From CBDFKV01 sp965249035 (GTDB taxonomy: Bacteria; Pseudomonadota; Gammaproteobacteria; Arenicellales; Poriferihabitantaceae), in the NCBI GenBank assembly GCA_965249035.1, contig CBDFKV010000007.1, forward strand, positions 1,054,001 through 1,118,000: DNA of 64,000 nucleotides, in the 5' to 3' direction. The notes beneath the pieces were generated by a model. That model was not told where the DNA came from. It saw nothing but the letters and a program-made list of their open reading frames with translations, and searched no databases. Both the position numbers and the translations under genes were made by a program. This document shows positions 53,851 through 63,866 of the stretch, in pieces (the stretch's first letter is position 1; each line of letters starts with the position of its first letter).

Positions 53851-54497
53851 TACCCGCGCTCAAGCTGGTCGTTTTGATCTCTGGTTCAGGCAGTAATCTG
53901 CAAGCCATCATTGATCAAATCGAGGCTGGAACACTCAACGCTGAAATTTGTACGGTCATCAGCAATAAAGCCAATGCCTTCGGTTTACAGCGTGCAAAAA
54001 AAGCGGGTATACCCCATCATGTTTTGAGCCACAAAGGTTATCCAAGCCGTGATACTTATGATCAAGCACTACTGGCACTAATCGCACCTTATCAGCCCGG
54101 CTTGATTGTATTGGCAGGTTTTATGCGTATCTTAACCCCAGCATTTGTTAAACGCTTTGAAGGCCGAATGATGAATATCCATCCGTCGTTACTCCCTGAT
54201 TACAAAGGTACAAATACCCATCAGCGGGTAATAGACAATCACGAAACCCACCACGGCGTTAGCGTTCATTTTGTGACGGCCGAGCTTGACGGCGGGCCAG
54301 TCGTCATCCAAAGCCGGATCAGTATCCATAGCGATGATACTGCCGAATCGCTGCAAGCTCGGATTCATGTTGAGGAACATATAATCTACCCCCAAGCAAT
54401 TGCCTGGTTCGCCGCAGACCGTCTCAGTGTCGTTGATGGTCACGTATTACTCGACGGTGAACCCCATGCCGATCAGCTAATTGATGTCCAGGAATAA
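53847..54497 (+). CDS. purN: Phosphoribosylglycinamide formyltransferase
   Basis: PurN formylates glycinamide ribotide using 10-formyltetrahydrofolate. The 216-residue protein begins with a GTG overlapping the purM stop and has LISGSGSNLQAIID for phosphate binding and the catalytic segment NIHPSLLPDYKGTNTH, followed by HFVTAELDGGPVV with the essential aspartate. It is coupled to a DUF3108 gene that starts one base after its stop. Confidence 0.96.
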   Translation: MIPALKLVVLISGSGSNLQAIIDQIEAGTLNAEICTVISNKANAFGLQRAKKAGIPHHVLSHKGYPSRDTYDQALLALIAPYQPGLIVLAGFMRILTPAFVKRFEGRMMNIHPSLLPDYKGTNTHQRVIDNHETHHGVSVHFVTAELDGGPVVIQSRISIHSDDTAESLQARIHVEEHIIYPQAIAWFAADRLSVVDGHVLLDGEPHADQLIDVQE

Positions 54498-54498
54498 T

Positions 54499-55218
54499 AT
54501 GCCAAATGCTTTACGAAATACGCTTGTTGCTACATTCGTCGCACCTTTGCTACTGCTGCCTGTAGTCAGTCACGCTATTGAGCCACTGCCCTTTTATACC
54601 TTACGTTACCTGGTTGAGCTACGCGGCACTGAAGCGGGTGACTTGGTGATTGATATTCAGGAAAAGGGTAAAAACGCGGTGGTGATCCGCGGCGAGACTT
54701 TTCCGAATATGCTCGCCCAACTCATAGGTGATGGCAAGATCATCGAATTAATTGAGTATCAGAAAACCGGCAATTCACTTCAGCTGACTAAAGTCAGCGA
54801 AAAGCATGGCGAAAATGGCAAACTGGAAGTGGCCACGATCGATCCAAAATCAAAAACCATCCGACTTAATAATGGCAAAACCTATAGCGCCGATTTTGAC
54901 GATCAAATTGATGCGTATTCTTTTCCATTTCTGTCACTGATCGGCGAACCTGATGAAACCAAAGGCCAATCGGAGCAAGTGGTCAGCACCGATAGCGTCA
55001 AAAAATATGCCTACGATGATCCGATCAATGAGTCGTTAACCACACCCGCAGGCACATTCAAGACGGTTAAAATCTCTAAACATCGAGTTGATGGCAACAA
55101 TCGAAAAATTGCCGTTTGGATCACCGAAAAAGCCCCGCGGTTCCCGGTTAAGATTCAAGTGCTAAAGGGCGGTAACAGTCACGCGACGATCACGTTGATA
55201 AAAAAGAGCAATAACTAA
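54499..55218 (+). CDS. DUF3108 family secreted protein
   Basis: This 239-residue protein has a signal peptide (MPNALRNTLVATFVAPLLLL, cleavage near SHA-I) and a beta-rich DUF3108 domain (LPFYTLRYLVELRGTEAG; later GTFKTVKISKHRVDGNNRKI, then AVWITEKAPRFPVKI). The ATG at 54499 follows AGGA and the purN stop by one base, the common purMN-DUF3108 arrangement of gammaproteobacteria. Function is unknown; an envelope role is likely from the signal peptide. Confidence 0.85.
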   Translation: MPNALRNTLVATFVAPLLLLPVVSHAIEPLPFYTLRYLVELRGTEAGDLVIDIQEKGKNAVVIRGETFPNMLAQLIGDGKIIELIEYQKTGNSLQLTKVSEKHGENGKLEVATIDPKSKTIRLNNGKTYSADFDDQIDAYSFPFLSLIGEPDETKGQSEQVVSTDSVKKYAYDDPINESLTTPAGTFKTVKISKHRVDGNNRKIAVWITEKAPRFPVKIQVLKGGNSHATITLIKKSNN

Positions 55219-55255
55219 ACAGCACATTCTTAAGGTAGCCTCTTGAAATGGGCAA

Positions 55256-56470
55256 TTAGCCTGGCTTGCCGTCGATACGGGCGCTTAACAGTATCGGTGC
55301 ATAGGTCAGCACAAATAGACTAAAGCCTGCTATCCAACACACCTGGGCCACCATCACCAATGTCGGATACAGGCCCGGCAGCACTATGGGCAAGAGTACG
55401 CGGACAATAGCACCCACCACCACTAACCCAAAAGCTAGCGCCAAGATTTTCGGTGGCTGCATGACGCTTCTTCCGGTATGGCCGAGCGCCACCCGCGCCA
55501 TCATGCCAATCGTCATTGTGCCAATACCACCCGCCGCAAAAGCGTGCAGTGACAGCCAAGGAGACAAATTTATCCAGCCACCCAGCGCTTTTAGGCCAAA
55601 CCCCAGTACAATAAAGGCATAACCTACGTATAGCACCCATAGCAGCGGCTTTTTCCATAAGCCCGGCGTGTGCCAGCCGATCAATCGGATCGTATGCAAG
55701 GCAAACAAAAAGCCTGCCAAGACACTGCTCCATAAGGTGTTTTGCACAAATACTTCAACCACCATGAAAATAATGAACAGCACCAAACTGCTGATATCAA
55801 GCCATGCATAGTTACGCAGCTTGATATTGCCACCCAAGCCTGAGTTGATAAAAGCCGGGATCACTCGTCGCCCCAATACCATGATCAGAGAAATGACCAA
55901 ATATAAGCCGGAATACAAGCCCCAATAGATCGCTTCGGCGCGTAAAACACCCAATAAACCCAAATAAAACAACACGTTTGCTGCCAATAAAGATACCAGC
56001 TTGGCGGCGATTGAGAGCTGTTTCCATTGCTTGACTCGGATGATCGGGATCGTAATAGCAATCAGCATACCCAACATAAATAACACGTCGGCGCTCGCCA
56101 TCAACCACAGCATGCTACCGTCATTGCCAAATGCTAAGAAGGGCGCAATCCGAGCGATCAGCCACAGCAATGCCAAACCCAAAAGTGGCTTGCCACTAAT
56201 GGTGGGTATCCGTGTCCAATTACGCACTGCGGTTAACAGAAAGCCCGTGATGACCGCCATGCTATAACCAAATACCATTTCATGGCCATGCCACAGGGCA
56301 CCGCTGAGTTGTTTGGGGAAAGCTGTTGGCATACCGGCATAAAACCCCATCCACAACAACATCGCAATGATTGAAACAATCCCCGCAAGCAAGAAGAAGG
56401 GGCGAAACCCCAAACCCAAAACAGGAAATTGTTGCGTACTATTTGATGGAGTGTTATTAGCTAAAGCCAT
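55256..56470 (-). CDS. nnrS: NnrS family membrane protein
   Basis: NnrS proteins are polytopic haem/copper membrane proteins linked to protection against nitric oxide. The 404-residue protein has about 12 hydrophobic helices and family motifs near the start: FPVLGLGFRPFFLLAG, ALWHGHEMVFGYSMAVITGF, with candidate haem-ligand histidines, and LLTAVRNWTRI. Conserved His residues recur in helices near LHAFAAGGIGTMTIGMMARV. It converges with the DUF3108 gene and stands without other nitrogen-oxide genes here, so its signal source is unclear. Confidence 0.9.
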   Translation of the reverse strand: MALANNTPSNSTQQFPVLGLGFRPFFLLAGIVSIIAMLLWMGFYAGMPTAFPKQLSGALWHGHEMVFGYSMAVITGFLLTAVRNWTRIPTISGKPLLGLALLWLIARIAPFLAFGNDGSMLWLMASADVLFMLGMLIAITIPIIRVKQWKQLSIAAKLVSLLAANVLFYLGLLGVLRAEAIYWGLYSGLYLVISLIMVLGRRVIPAFINSGLGGNIKLRNYAWLDISSLVLFIIFMVVEVFVQNTLWSSVLAGFLFALHTIRLIGWHTPGLWKKPLLWVLYVGYAFIVLGFGLKALGGWINLSPWLSLHAFAAGGIGTMTIGMMARVALGHTGRSVMQPPKILALAFGLVVVGAIVRVLLPIVLPGLYPTLVMVAQVCWIAGFSLFVLTYAPILLSARIDGKPG

Positions 56471-56565
56471 TTGATGAAACCGATTTAATCAAGTTTAAGA
56501 TTAACACTGCCATTAGCCAAATCCATTGATCCAAGACAAGCGGAAATACCCAGACAATGACTTGC

Positions 56566-57012
56566 TTACAACCGGCCAATCACCCACCCGTCCAACTCAT
56601 CTTCGTCAACCATTTCATCGCTGAGATAACCATCATCGATCGCGATTCCAGCCGCCATCATTGCCTTACGGCTTCCGCTAATAAGTGGGTGCCAATCGGG
56701 TAATGCTTGACCGTGGAACCGGCGTCGGTAGGCGCAACTGTCAGGCAACCATGTCATGTGCAATGGGTTACCACGCTCAATCACAAAGCAGTCTGGTTTT
56801 TTCTCATGACGCTGCGGGTATACCGAGCAACGTCCACAGTCAGTCTGAAAATATCGGCAAACCACACCAGTCTTATAAATTGCGTGGGTTTCTTCATCTT
56901 CAAGCTTGAGCAAGCAACACTGACCACAGCCGTCGCACAGTTGCTCCCACTCGTCATCGTTCAGCTCGTCTAGTGGCCGCTCCCAGAAAGGTGATTGGTT
57001 AGGCTCAGACAT
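56566..57012 (-). CDS. YcgN/UPF0260 cysteine-cluster protein
   Basis: This 148-residue cytoplasmic protein has a Cys cluster CDGCGQCC (early) and further Cys in VVCRYFQTDCGRCSVYPQR, then KPDCF and PDSCAYRR. This pattern defines the YkgJ/UPF0260 group, thought to bind zinc or an iron-sulfur centre. The ATG at 57012 overlaps the end of yejF by 8 bases, so it ends the yej transcript. Function is not established. Confidence 0.9.
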   Translation of the reverse strand: MSEPNQSPFWERPLDELNDDEWEQLCDGCGQCCLLKLEDEETHAIYKTGVVCRYFQTDCGRCSVYPQRHEKKPDCFVIERGNPLHMTWLPDSCAYRRRFHGQALPDWHPLISGSRKAMMAAGIAIDDGYLSDEMVDEDELDGWVIGRL

Positions 57013-58636
57013 CCGTATCTTCGACCGTATCGACCTCAAATTCGAAAGCCGCTTGCATCAAACGCCGCGTATAATCTTGCTGTGGCGCATCAAATATCTG
57101 CACAGCACTGCCCTGTTCAACCGCCTTACCCTGTTTCAAAACCATGATTTCATCACTGAGCGCACGCACCACTGATAAATCGTGACTGATAAATAAATAA
57201 GCCAAACCATGGCGCGCCTGCAGCGAACGTAGAAGTTCAATAATCTGCACCTGCACCGTACGATCCAGTGCCGAGGTTGGCTCATCCAACACCACCAGCT
57301 TCGGCCGCATAATCATCGCCCGAGCAATTGCGATACGCTGGCGCTGACCACCAGAGAATTCATGGGGATAGCGATGCCGCGTTTGCGGATCAATATCGAC
57401 TTCCTCCAAAATATCAATGACGCGTTGCTCTCGCTCCTCCGACGTGCCTTCGCTATGCGCCTCTAAGCCTTCTGCAACGATGCTCGCAACCGGCATACGT
57501 GGGCTGAGCGACCCATACGGGTCTTGAAAAACAATCTGCATCCGGCGGCGCAGTGGCTTAATCGATTTCGAGCGCAGCTGATCAATCCGCTCACCTTCAA
57601 ATCGAATCTCACCCTCGCTATCGATCAAACGTAGCAACGCCAGCGCTAAAGTGGTCTTGCCGGACCCACTCTCACCAACCACCCCCAAAGTATGTCCAGC
57701 CTTGAGTGATAGGCTAACTCCATCAACCGCCTTGACGTGATCAACCACGCGTCTTAGTAGCCCTTTCTTGATCGGGAACCAGACTTTTAAATCGTCACAA
57801 GCGATCATTTCTGGGGCATCAGCGACGGCTTTGACGGGTCTGCCTTTTGGCTCGCTATCGAGTAATAAGCGCGTATATTCATGCTGTGGCGCAGAAAATA
57901 AAGCGTCTGTTATACCCTGCTCAACAATCTCCCCTTGACGCATCACCGCCACCCGATCTGCCACCTTGCGAACCATCGCCAAGTCATGCGTGATGATCAA
58001 CATCGCCATACCCATATCGGCTTGTAATTGCTTTAATAACGCCAAAATTTGCGCCTGCACCGTCACGTCTAAGGCGGTGGTGGGCTCGTCTGCGATGAGG
58101 ATGTCGGGATCATTGGCCAACGCCATAGCGATCATCACTCGCTGCCGCTGCCCACCTGACAGTTGATGTGGGTAGCTACTTAAGCGTGATTCGGGGCTAC
58201 GAATCTTGACCCGCTCCAATAGCTCAATCGTGCGTTGTCTTGCAGCGTCGGTGGACAAGCCTTTGTGCAACATCAGTACTTCGTTGATTTGCTTTTCAAC
58301 CGTATGCAATGGGTTCAAGGCCGTCATCGGTTCTTGAAAAATCATACCAATTTGGTCGCCACGTATACGTGTCAAGGTTTCTCGGCTCGCGCCAATAATT
58401 TCTTCACCACGATAGCGAATACTACCGCTAGGGTGTGAGGCTTTTGGGTAGGGCAACAATTGCATGATCGATAAAGCAGTCACCGATTTACCCGAGCCAC
58501 TTTCCCCGACCAGCGCCAACGTTTCACGCGCTTGCAGCGTCAACGACACGTGCTTGACTGCCTCAACCACGCGCTCACCCATGTGAAAATTGACCGATAG
58601 GTCAGCAATTTCCAGGATGGTTTCTTGCTTCGCCAT
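57005..58636 (-). CDS. yejF: Peptide ABC transporter ATP-binding protein YejF
   Basis: This 543-residue protein fuses two ABC ATPase domains that power uptake of peptides such as microcin C in E. coli. Each half has a Walker A (GESGSGKSV; GESGSGKTT) and an ABC signature (LSGGQRQR; FSGGQRQR), with Walker B DEPTTALD and DEPTSALD. It follows yejE by 2 bases on the minus strand and overlaps the UPF0260 gene. Confidence 0.93.
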   Translation of the reverse strand: MAKQETILEIADLSVNFHMGERVVEAVKHVSLTLQARETLALVGESGSGKSVTALSIMQLLPYPKASHPSGSIRYRGEEIIGASRETLTRIRGDQIGMIFQEPMTALNPLHTVEKQINEVLMLHKGLSTDAARQRTIELLERVKIRSPESRLSSYPHQLSGGQRQRVMIAMALANDPDILIADEPTTALDVTVQAQILALLKQLQADMGMAMLIITHDLAMVRKVADRVAVMRQGEIVEQGITDALFSAPQHEYTRLLLDSEPKGRPVKAVADAPEMIACDDLKVWFPIKKGLLRRVVDHVKAVDGVSLSLKAGHTLGVVGESGSGKTTLALALLRLIDSEGEIRFEGERIDQLRSKSIKPLRRRMQIVFQDPYGSLSPRMPVASIVAEGLEAHSEGTSEEREQRVIDILEEVDIDPQTRHRYPHEFSGGQRQRIAIARAMIMRPKLVVLDEPTSALDRTVQVQIIELLRSLQARHGLAYLFISHDLSVVRALSDEIMVLKQGKAVEQGSAVQIFDAPQQDYTRRLMQAAFEFEVDTVEDTDV

Positions 58637-58638
58637 GG

Positions 58639-59679
58639 CTATAAATGCTTCCTGGGGTCAAAGGCATCCCGCACTGCTTCACCGATAAAAATCAGCATCG
58701 ACAGCATTGCCGCAATCGTGAAAAATCCAGTCAGCCCTAGCCACGGCGCCTGCAAATTAGCCTTACCCTGGGCCAGTAATTCGCCCAAGGAGGCTGATCC
58801 TGGGGGTAAGCCGATGCCTAAGAAATCGAGTGACGTTAATACTGTCACCGACCCGGCCAGCGTGAATGGCACAAAGGTCAGCGTCGCCACCAAAGCATTG
58901 GGCAAAATATGTCGCCACATGATACTTCTATCGCTAACACCCATTGAGCGCGCTGCGCGGACGTATTCAAAATTACGGGCACGCAAAAACTCGGCGCGAA
59001 CCACGCCCACAAATCCCATCCACGAAAAAAGCAGCATTAGGCCCAACAGCCACCAAAAATTTGGCTCTACCACGCTAGCCAGAATGATCAACAAATATAA
59101 GGTGGGCAAGCCCGACCAGATTTCAATAAAGCGCTGAAATATCAGATCGGTCCAGCCACCAAAATAGCCTTGCACCGCTCCTGCTGCCACCCCAATGATC
59201 GCTGAGATTATCGTCAGCGAAAAACCAAATAGTATCGAAATCCGAAAGCCGTAAATCAGCCGTGCCATGACGTCACGCGCCTGATCGTCAGTTCCCAGCC
59301 AATGCTGTGCATCGGGCGGGGATGGAGCAGGCACCGGCAAGTCCCAGGCAACCGTGCGATGATCATAACGAATCGGCGGCCACAGCATCCAGCCGTCTTG
59401 TTCGATCTTCTCGGCAAGATAAGGATCCCGATAATCGGCCTCTGTCTTAAACTGGCCACCAAAATCGGTTTCGGGATAAGCCTTGAAAACCGGGCTGTAC
59501 CATTCGCCCTGATAACTCACCAGGAACGGTTTGTCATTGGCAACAAATTCGGCGAATAGCGTCAACACAAAAATAATGCTGAACAGCCAGAACGACCACC
59601 AACCACGCCGGTTGGCCCGAAACGCTTCAAAGCGGCGCTGCATAATCGGGTTGGGATTAAGGAAGTCAGATAATTCCAT
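58639..59679 (-). CDS. yejE: Peptide ABC transporter permease YejE
   Basis: This 346-residue inner-membrane permease has six predicted helices and the EAA-type cytoplasmic loop EYVRAARSMGVSDRSIMWRH followed by ILPNALVATLTF, which contacts the ATPase. The N-terminal region carries a long periplasmic loop (YQGEWYSPVFKAYPETDFGG) typical of YejE. The ATG at 59679 lies one base after the yejB stop; an upstream in-frame TTG at 59697 is inside yejB. Confidence 0.92.
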   Translation of the reverse strand: MELSDFLNPNPIMQRRFEAFRANRRGWWSFWLFSIIFVLTLFAEFVANDKPFLVSYQGEWYSPVFKAYPETDFGGQFKTEADYRDPYLAEKIEQDGWMLWPPIRYDHRTVAWDLPVPAPSPPDAQHWLGTDDQARDVMARLIYGFRISILFGFSLTIISAIIGVAAGAVQGYFGGWTDLIFQRFIEIWSGLPTLYLLIILASVVEPNFWWLLGLMLLFSWMGFVGVVRAEFLRARNFEYVRAARSMGVSDRSIMWRHILPNALVATLTFVPFTLAGSVTVLTSLDFLGIGLPPGSASLGELLAQGKANLQAPWLGLTGFFTIAAMLSMLIFIGEAVRDAFDPRKHL

Positions 59680-59680
59680 T

Positions 59681-60778
59681 TTAGTCTTGCCGCTCAAAGT
59701 CGATGCGTGGATCTACCAGCGTATAGGTGACATCACTCAGCAAGTTCATCAATAAACCCAGCAAGGAAAAGAAAAACAAGGTGCCAAACATAACCGGGTA
59801 ATCGCGCTTAAACGCCGCTTCAAACCCAAGCAACCCAAGCCCATCCAGGTTAAAAATAATTTCTATTAATAAAGAGCTTGAAAACAAAATCCCGATAAAC
59901 GCCGCGGGAAAGCCCGCTATCACAATCAGCATAGCGTTACGAAATACGTGTCCAAACATTACTCGTTTTTCATCCAAGCCCTTGGCGCGGGCGGTGGTGA
60001 CGTATTGCTGGTTGATCTGATCCAAAAACGAGTTTTTGGTCAGCATGGTTAGGGTCGCAAAGCCACCAATCGTCATTGCGGTAACCGGCAAGATCATGTG
60101 CCACAAATAGTCAGCGATCCGTGCTGGCCAACTTAAGGTATCCCAATTCTCTGAGGTTAAACCGCCCAAAGGAAACCAATCAGCGTAGCTGCCCCCTGCA
60201 AAAACCACCAGCAAAAAGACCGCAAATAAAAAGCTGGGGATCGCGGTGCCAATCACAATCACGACGCTGGTCCAAACATCAAAATTACTGCCATCACGTA
60301 CCGCTTTGAGGATGCCAAGCGGGATGCTGACCAGATACACCAGCAAAGTCGTCCACAAGCCGAGTGAGATCGACACGGGCATTTTATCAATCACCAACTC
60401 GGTGACTTTACGGTCTTGAAAGAAGCTCTCGCCAAAATCAAACTTCATATAGTTCTTGATCATGCTGAAAAAGCGCTCGTGCATGGGCTTATCGAAGCCA
60501 AACTGCTGTTCCAGTTTAGCAATAAATTCGGGGTCTAAACCCTGTGCTCCGCGGTATTTGCTGTTACTACTCGCCCCGCCAGCGGTGCTTTGCACCATTT
60601 CACCCGAACCCCCACGGGTAACGCGGGTGGTGATATCTGCGCCCTGCCCAGTCAAATTAGCGATAATTTGCTCAACCGGGCCTCCTGGCGCCGCTTGCAC
60701 CACGATAAAGTTAATCAGCATGATCGCAAACAGCGTTGGTATTGCCAGCAATAGCCGACGGACGATATAAGCACCCAT
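59681..60778 (-). CDS. yejB: Peptide ABC transporter permease YejB
   Basis: This 365-residue permease has six helices: MGAYIVRRLLLAIPTLFAIM near the start, then the large periplasmic insert with DPEFIAKLEQQFGFDKPMHE, and the EAA loop QYVTTARAKGLDEKRVMFGH followed by VFRNAMLIVIAG. Its length matches E. coli YejB (364). The ATG at 60778 overlaps the yejA stop by one base (TGATG), a coupled arrangement. Confidence 0.92.
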   Translation of the reverse strand: MGAYIVRRLLLAIPTLFAIMLINFIVVQAAPGGPVEQIIANLTGQGADITTRVTRGGSGEMVQSTAGGASSNSKYRGAQGLDPEFIAKLEQQFGFDKPMHERFFSMIKNYMKFDFGESFFQDRKVTELVIDKMPVSISLGLWTTLLVYLVSIPLGILKAVRDGSNFDVWTSVVIVIGTAIPSFLFAVFLLVVFAGGSYADWFPLGGLTSENWDTLSWPARIADYLWHMILPVTAMTIGGFATLTMLTKNSFLDQINQQYVTTARAKGLDEKRVMFGHVFRNAMLIVIAGFPAAFIGILFSSSLLIEIIFNLDGLGLLGFEAAFKRDYPVMFGTLFFFSLLGLLMNLLSDVTYTLVDPRIDFERQD

Positions 60779-62760
60779 CAGGATTTCCTCCCCCAATAGT
60801 GTCGAACCGACCACACACCGACGATTAACAAAGCAGCTAACAGAAATAGTCGCCACCAACTTATGCCTGAACCAACATCCGAAACTGCGTCTGAGTCGCC
60901 TTGCAGACTTTGATCTTGTCCGCGCGCAATTTGCAGGCGATCCGTCTTGGCTGGGTCAAACCACCAGCGTGATGTCGACACACCGCTTTTAAGCGGTACT
61001 GCGGGGCGGCTGAATTTATCCCAATACAACACTCGATCCGCTGCCAAATGCCAATTGGGCACCACATAAAATCCAAACAACAAAACACGATCCAACGCTT
61101 TGACCGTGGCGGTTAATGTGTCACGGTCATCCGCTTGAATTAGCTCATCAACTATCGCGTCAATCACCGGGCTACTGACCCCGGCATAGTTACGACTGCC
61201 TTCTTGAATGGCTGCCGCCTGGGTCCAGTATTCACGCTGCTCGTTACCCGGGTTTTCCGACTGACCAATGCTGCCGATAAAAGTGTCAAAATCAAAGCTG
61301 CGGATTCGATTAATGAACTGAGTCGAGTCAACCAACCGGATTCGCACGTCCATACCCAGTCGCGTTAGGTTACGCACCATCGGCAACATGATGCGTTCAA
61401 ACGCCTGTGACACCAGCAAAATCTCGAATTCAAATGGCTGGCCGGTTTCTGAATGAGTCAGAACCTGATCTTTAACGACCCACCCTGCCTGTTCCAACAA
61501 AGCCACCGCTTTCAGCAAATTATCGCGTGGCCAGCCAGAACCATCCGTAGTAGGCGCCTTAAATTCCTCGGTAAATACCCGCTCGGGTATCTGCCCACGG
61601 AAGCGCTCAAGAATGGCAAGCTCCTTATTCTCGGGCAACCCCGTAGCAGCCATCGCAGAGTTGGAAAAGTAGCTTTCAGTACGCGTATATTGGTCGAAGA
61701 ATAAATTGTGGTTGGTCCATTCAAAGTCAAAGGCGTAGCTCATCGCTTCACGCACCAGCGGATCGCTAAAAATTACACGACGTGAGTTCAAAAACAAGCC
61801 TTGCATACCTTGCGGCATCTGATGTTCGACCTGCTCTTTGATCAGCCAGCCTTTGTCAACTGCAGGAATATCATAATCGAGCGCCCACGCCTTGGCTTGG
61901 TTTTCGTGCCGAAAGTCTAGTTTGCCCGCTTTGAGCGCTAAGCGAATAGCGGTCACGTCACGATAAAAATCAGTACGCATCTCCTGAAAATTATTCAGCC
62001 CCTTGTTGACTCCCAAGTCTTTACCCCAATACTCGGGGACTCGTTCTTGTACGACATATCGCCCCGCATCAAAGTCTTTGATCCGATAAGGGCCACTGCC
62101 CAACGGTGGCTCGAGCGTGGTTTTACTGAAATCTCGGGACTCCCAATAATGCTTAGGCAACACCGGCAATTGGCCAATAATCAGCGGTAGTTCACGGTTA
62201 TTCGACTCCGTAAAGCTAAACTTAACCCGACGCTCCGACAGCACCTCGACCTTTTCCACGGTGCTGTAATAAAAACGATAAACCGGCCGGCCTTTTTCAA
62301 ACAAGGTATTGAAGGTCCACACCACGTCATCGGCCAGGATTGGCTCACCATCGTGCCAACGCGCATCGGGGTTGAGATTAAAAATCACCCAAGAACGATC
62401 ATCCGGCCATTCAATCGATTCAGCGATTAACCCGTACTCTGTAAATGGCTCATCTTCGCTGCTGGTCATTAGTGTTTCAATCGAACCCGTGCTCACCGGG
62501 TTACCTTTAGCGATGTAAGGGTTAAAGGAATCAAAGCTAGATTCTTGCACGGGCGCAATCCGAAATACGCCACCTTTGGGTGCGTTTGGATTCACGTAAT
62601 CAAAGTGGCTGAAACCAGCCGGATATTTGGGTGCTTCATCGTATAACGTAATCGCATGGGCTTTGTGCACTTCGGCATTTACCGGCACCCAGGCAGCCAT
62701 ACCAATGGTCGCTAGCAAAAGCCCGGTAAAACTCGTAAACACCCTGCGCCGAAACCCCAC
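60778..62760 (-). CDS. yejA: Peptide-binding protein YejA with extra C-terminal membrane helix
   Basis: This periplasmic receptor of about 660 residues belongs to the SBP_bac_5 family. It has an N-terminal signal (FTSFTGLLLATIGMAAWVPV, cleaved near NAE) and FSHFDYVNPNAPKGGVFRIA, then ETLMTSSEDEPFTEYGLIAE, typical of YejA. The C-terminal about 50 residues are unusual: after KTDRLQIARG and a Ser/Asp-rich stretch comes a hydrophobic helix (WWRLFLLAALLIVGVW) and a basic tail RHYWGRKS, so the mature protein may stay membrane-anchored. The GTG at 62760, with AAAGG 9 bases before it, is my preferred start; a TTG at 62769 is possible. It follows hemH, overlapping by one base. Confidence 0.88.
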   Translation of the reverse strand: MGFRRRVFTSFTGLLLATIGMAAWVPVNAEVHKAHAITLYDEAPKYPAGFSHFDYVNPNAPKGGVFRIAPVQESSFDSFNPYIAKGNPVSTGSIETLMTSSEDEPFTEYGLIAESIEWPDDRSWVIFNLNPDARWHDGEPILADDVVWTFNTLFEKGRPVYRFYYSTVEKVEVLSERRVKFSFTESNNRELPLIIGQLPVLPKHYWESRDFSKTTLEPPLGSGPYRIKDFDAGRYVVQERVPEYWGKDLGVNKGLNNFQEMRTDFYRDVTAIRLALKAGKLDFRHENQAKAWALDYDIPAVDKGWLIKEQVEHQMPQGMQGLFLNSRRVIFSDPLVREAMSYAFDFEWTNHNLFFDQYTRTESYFSNSAMAATGLPENKELAILERFRGQIPERVFTEEFKAPTTDGSGWPRDNLLKAVALLEQAGWVVKDQVLTHSETGQPFEFEILLVSQAFERIMLPMVRNLTRLGMDVRIRLVDSTQFINRIRSFDFDTFIGSIGQSENPGNEQREYWTQAAAIQEGSRNYAGVSSPVIDAIVDELIQADDRDTLTATVKALDRVLLFGFYVVPNWHLAADRVLYWDKFSRPAVPLKSGVSTSRWWFDPAKTDRLQIARGQDQSLQGDSDAVSDVGSGISWWRLFLLAALLIVGVWSVRHYWGRKS

Positions 62761-63764
62761 TAAATCCAACCTTTAACATGCCGCATGACCAACGCCGCCA
62801 ACGCCTGCAAGTGTGCGGGCTGATCATTTAAACAGGGGATATAGGTGTAATTGTCACCGCCTGCCTCAAGAAACACTTCACGACTTTCCATCGCGATTTC
62901 TTCCAACGTTTCAAGGCAATCGGCGCTAAACCCCGGGCATACGACGTCGACACGCTTTACTCCCACCTCAGCCATTTTCTGCAAGCTATCGCTGGTATAG
63001 GGTTGTAGCCATTGTTTTGGCCCCAGGCGTGATTGATACGAGAGTTGCCATTGATCATCATCCAAGCCCAATTCATTCGCCAACGAGCGTGCAGTTTGAG
63101 CACACTGCTGTGGATAGGGGTCGCCCCGGTCGGCGTATTCCTGAGGTAAGCCATGAAACGACATTAACAATTGATCGGGTTCACCATGCTCTTGCCAATG
63201 CGAGCGAACGCTGAGTGCGAGCGCTGCCAGATAAGCGCTGTCATCATGATACTGATTAATCGTGCGCAGTTCAGGGATAACACGTTGGTCTTTAAATGCA
63301 TCACCCACTGCATCCACGATTGATGCGGTGGTAGTGGCAGAATATTGTGGATACAGCGGTAGTAGTAATACGCGTTCGATCCCAGCAGCGCGAAAACTAT
63401 CCAGCGCCTTGGTGATCGACGGAGTGCCATAGCGCATCGCCAATTCCACCTGAATCGGCTGCTGCATATCGTTAAACACCGCTTGCAGCCCAGCCTGCTG
63501 ACTTTGGCTGATTACCAATAACGGAGAGCCTTTTTCAGTCCAGATTTTCTCATAGGCACTGGCTGATTTTCTGGGCCGCGTGGTTAAAATAACGCCATTT
63601 AGAAATAGCCACCACGGTATTCTCGGCGCTTCGACGACGCGTTTATCCCATAAAAATTCGCGCAAATAGCGACGTACGTCCATGACCGAAGGAGACTTCG
63701 GAGTGCCCAGGTTTACCAATAAGCAACCAATACGCGGTGCATCAGTTTGATACTTTATCTTCAT
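62760..63764 (-). CDS. hemH: Ferrochelatase
   Basis: HemH inserts ferrous iron into protoporphyrin IX, the final step of haem synthesis. The 334-residue protein starts MKIKYQTDAPRIGCLLVNLG (conserved LVNLGTP) and has LLPLYPQYSATTTASI, LLMSFHGLPQEYADRGDPYP with the metal-site histidine, and the C-terminal VVCPGFSADCLETLEEI with the acidic partner. The ATG at 63764 matches the family start; the open frame extends upstream to 63935 over non-conserved sequence. First gene before the yej operon, overlapping yejA. Confidence 0.95.
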   Translation of the reverse strand: MKIKYQTDAPRIGCLLVNLGTPKSPSVMDVRRYLREFLWDKRVVEAPRIPWWLFLNGVILTTRPRKSASAYEKIWTEKGSPLLVISQSQQAGLQAVFNDMQQPIQVELAMRYGTPSITKALDSFRAAGIERVLLLPLYPQYSATTTASIVDAVGDAFKDQRVIPELRTINQYHDDSAYLAALALSVRSHWQEHGEPDQLLMSFHGLPQEYADRGDPYPQQCAQTARSLANELGLDDDQWQLSYQSRLGPKQWLQPYTSDSLQKMAEVGVKRVDVVCPGFSADCLETLEEIAMESREVFLEAGGDNYTYIPCLNDQPAHLQALAALVMRHVKGWI

Positions 63765-63866
63765 CCGTCCACAAGGTGTTTCTAATTGATTAGGGCAGAG
63801 TATAGCCTTTTTGCTCAGGTTTGCGGATGTTGGAAAGCAGCCGCACGTAGCGACTATAATCGCTCC

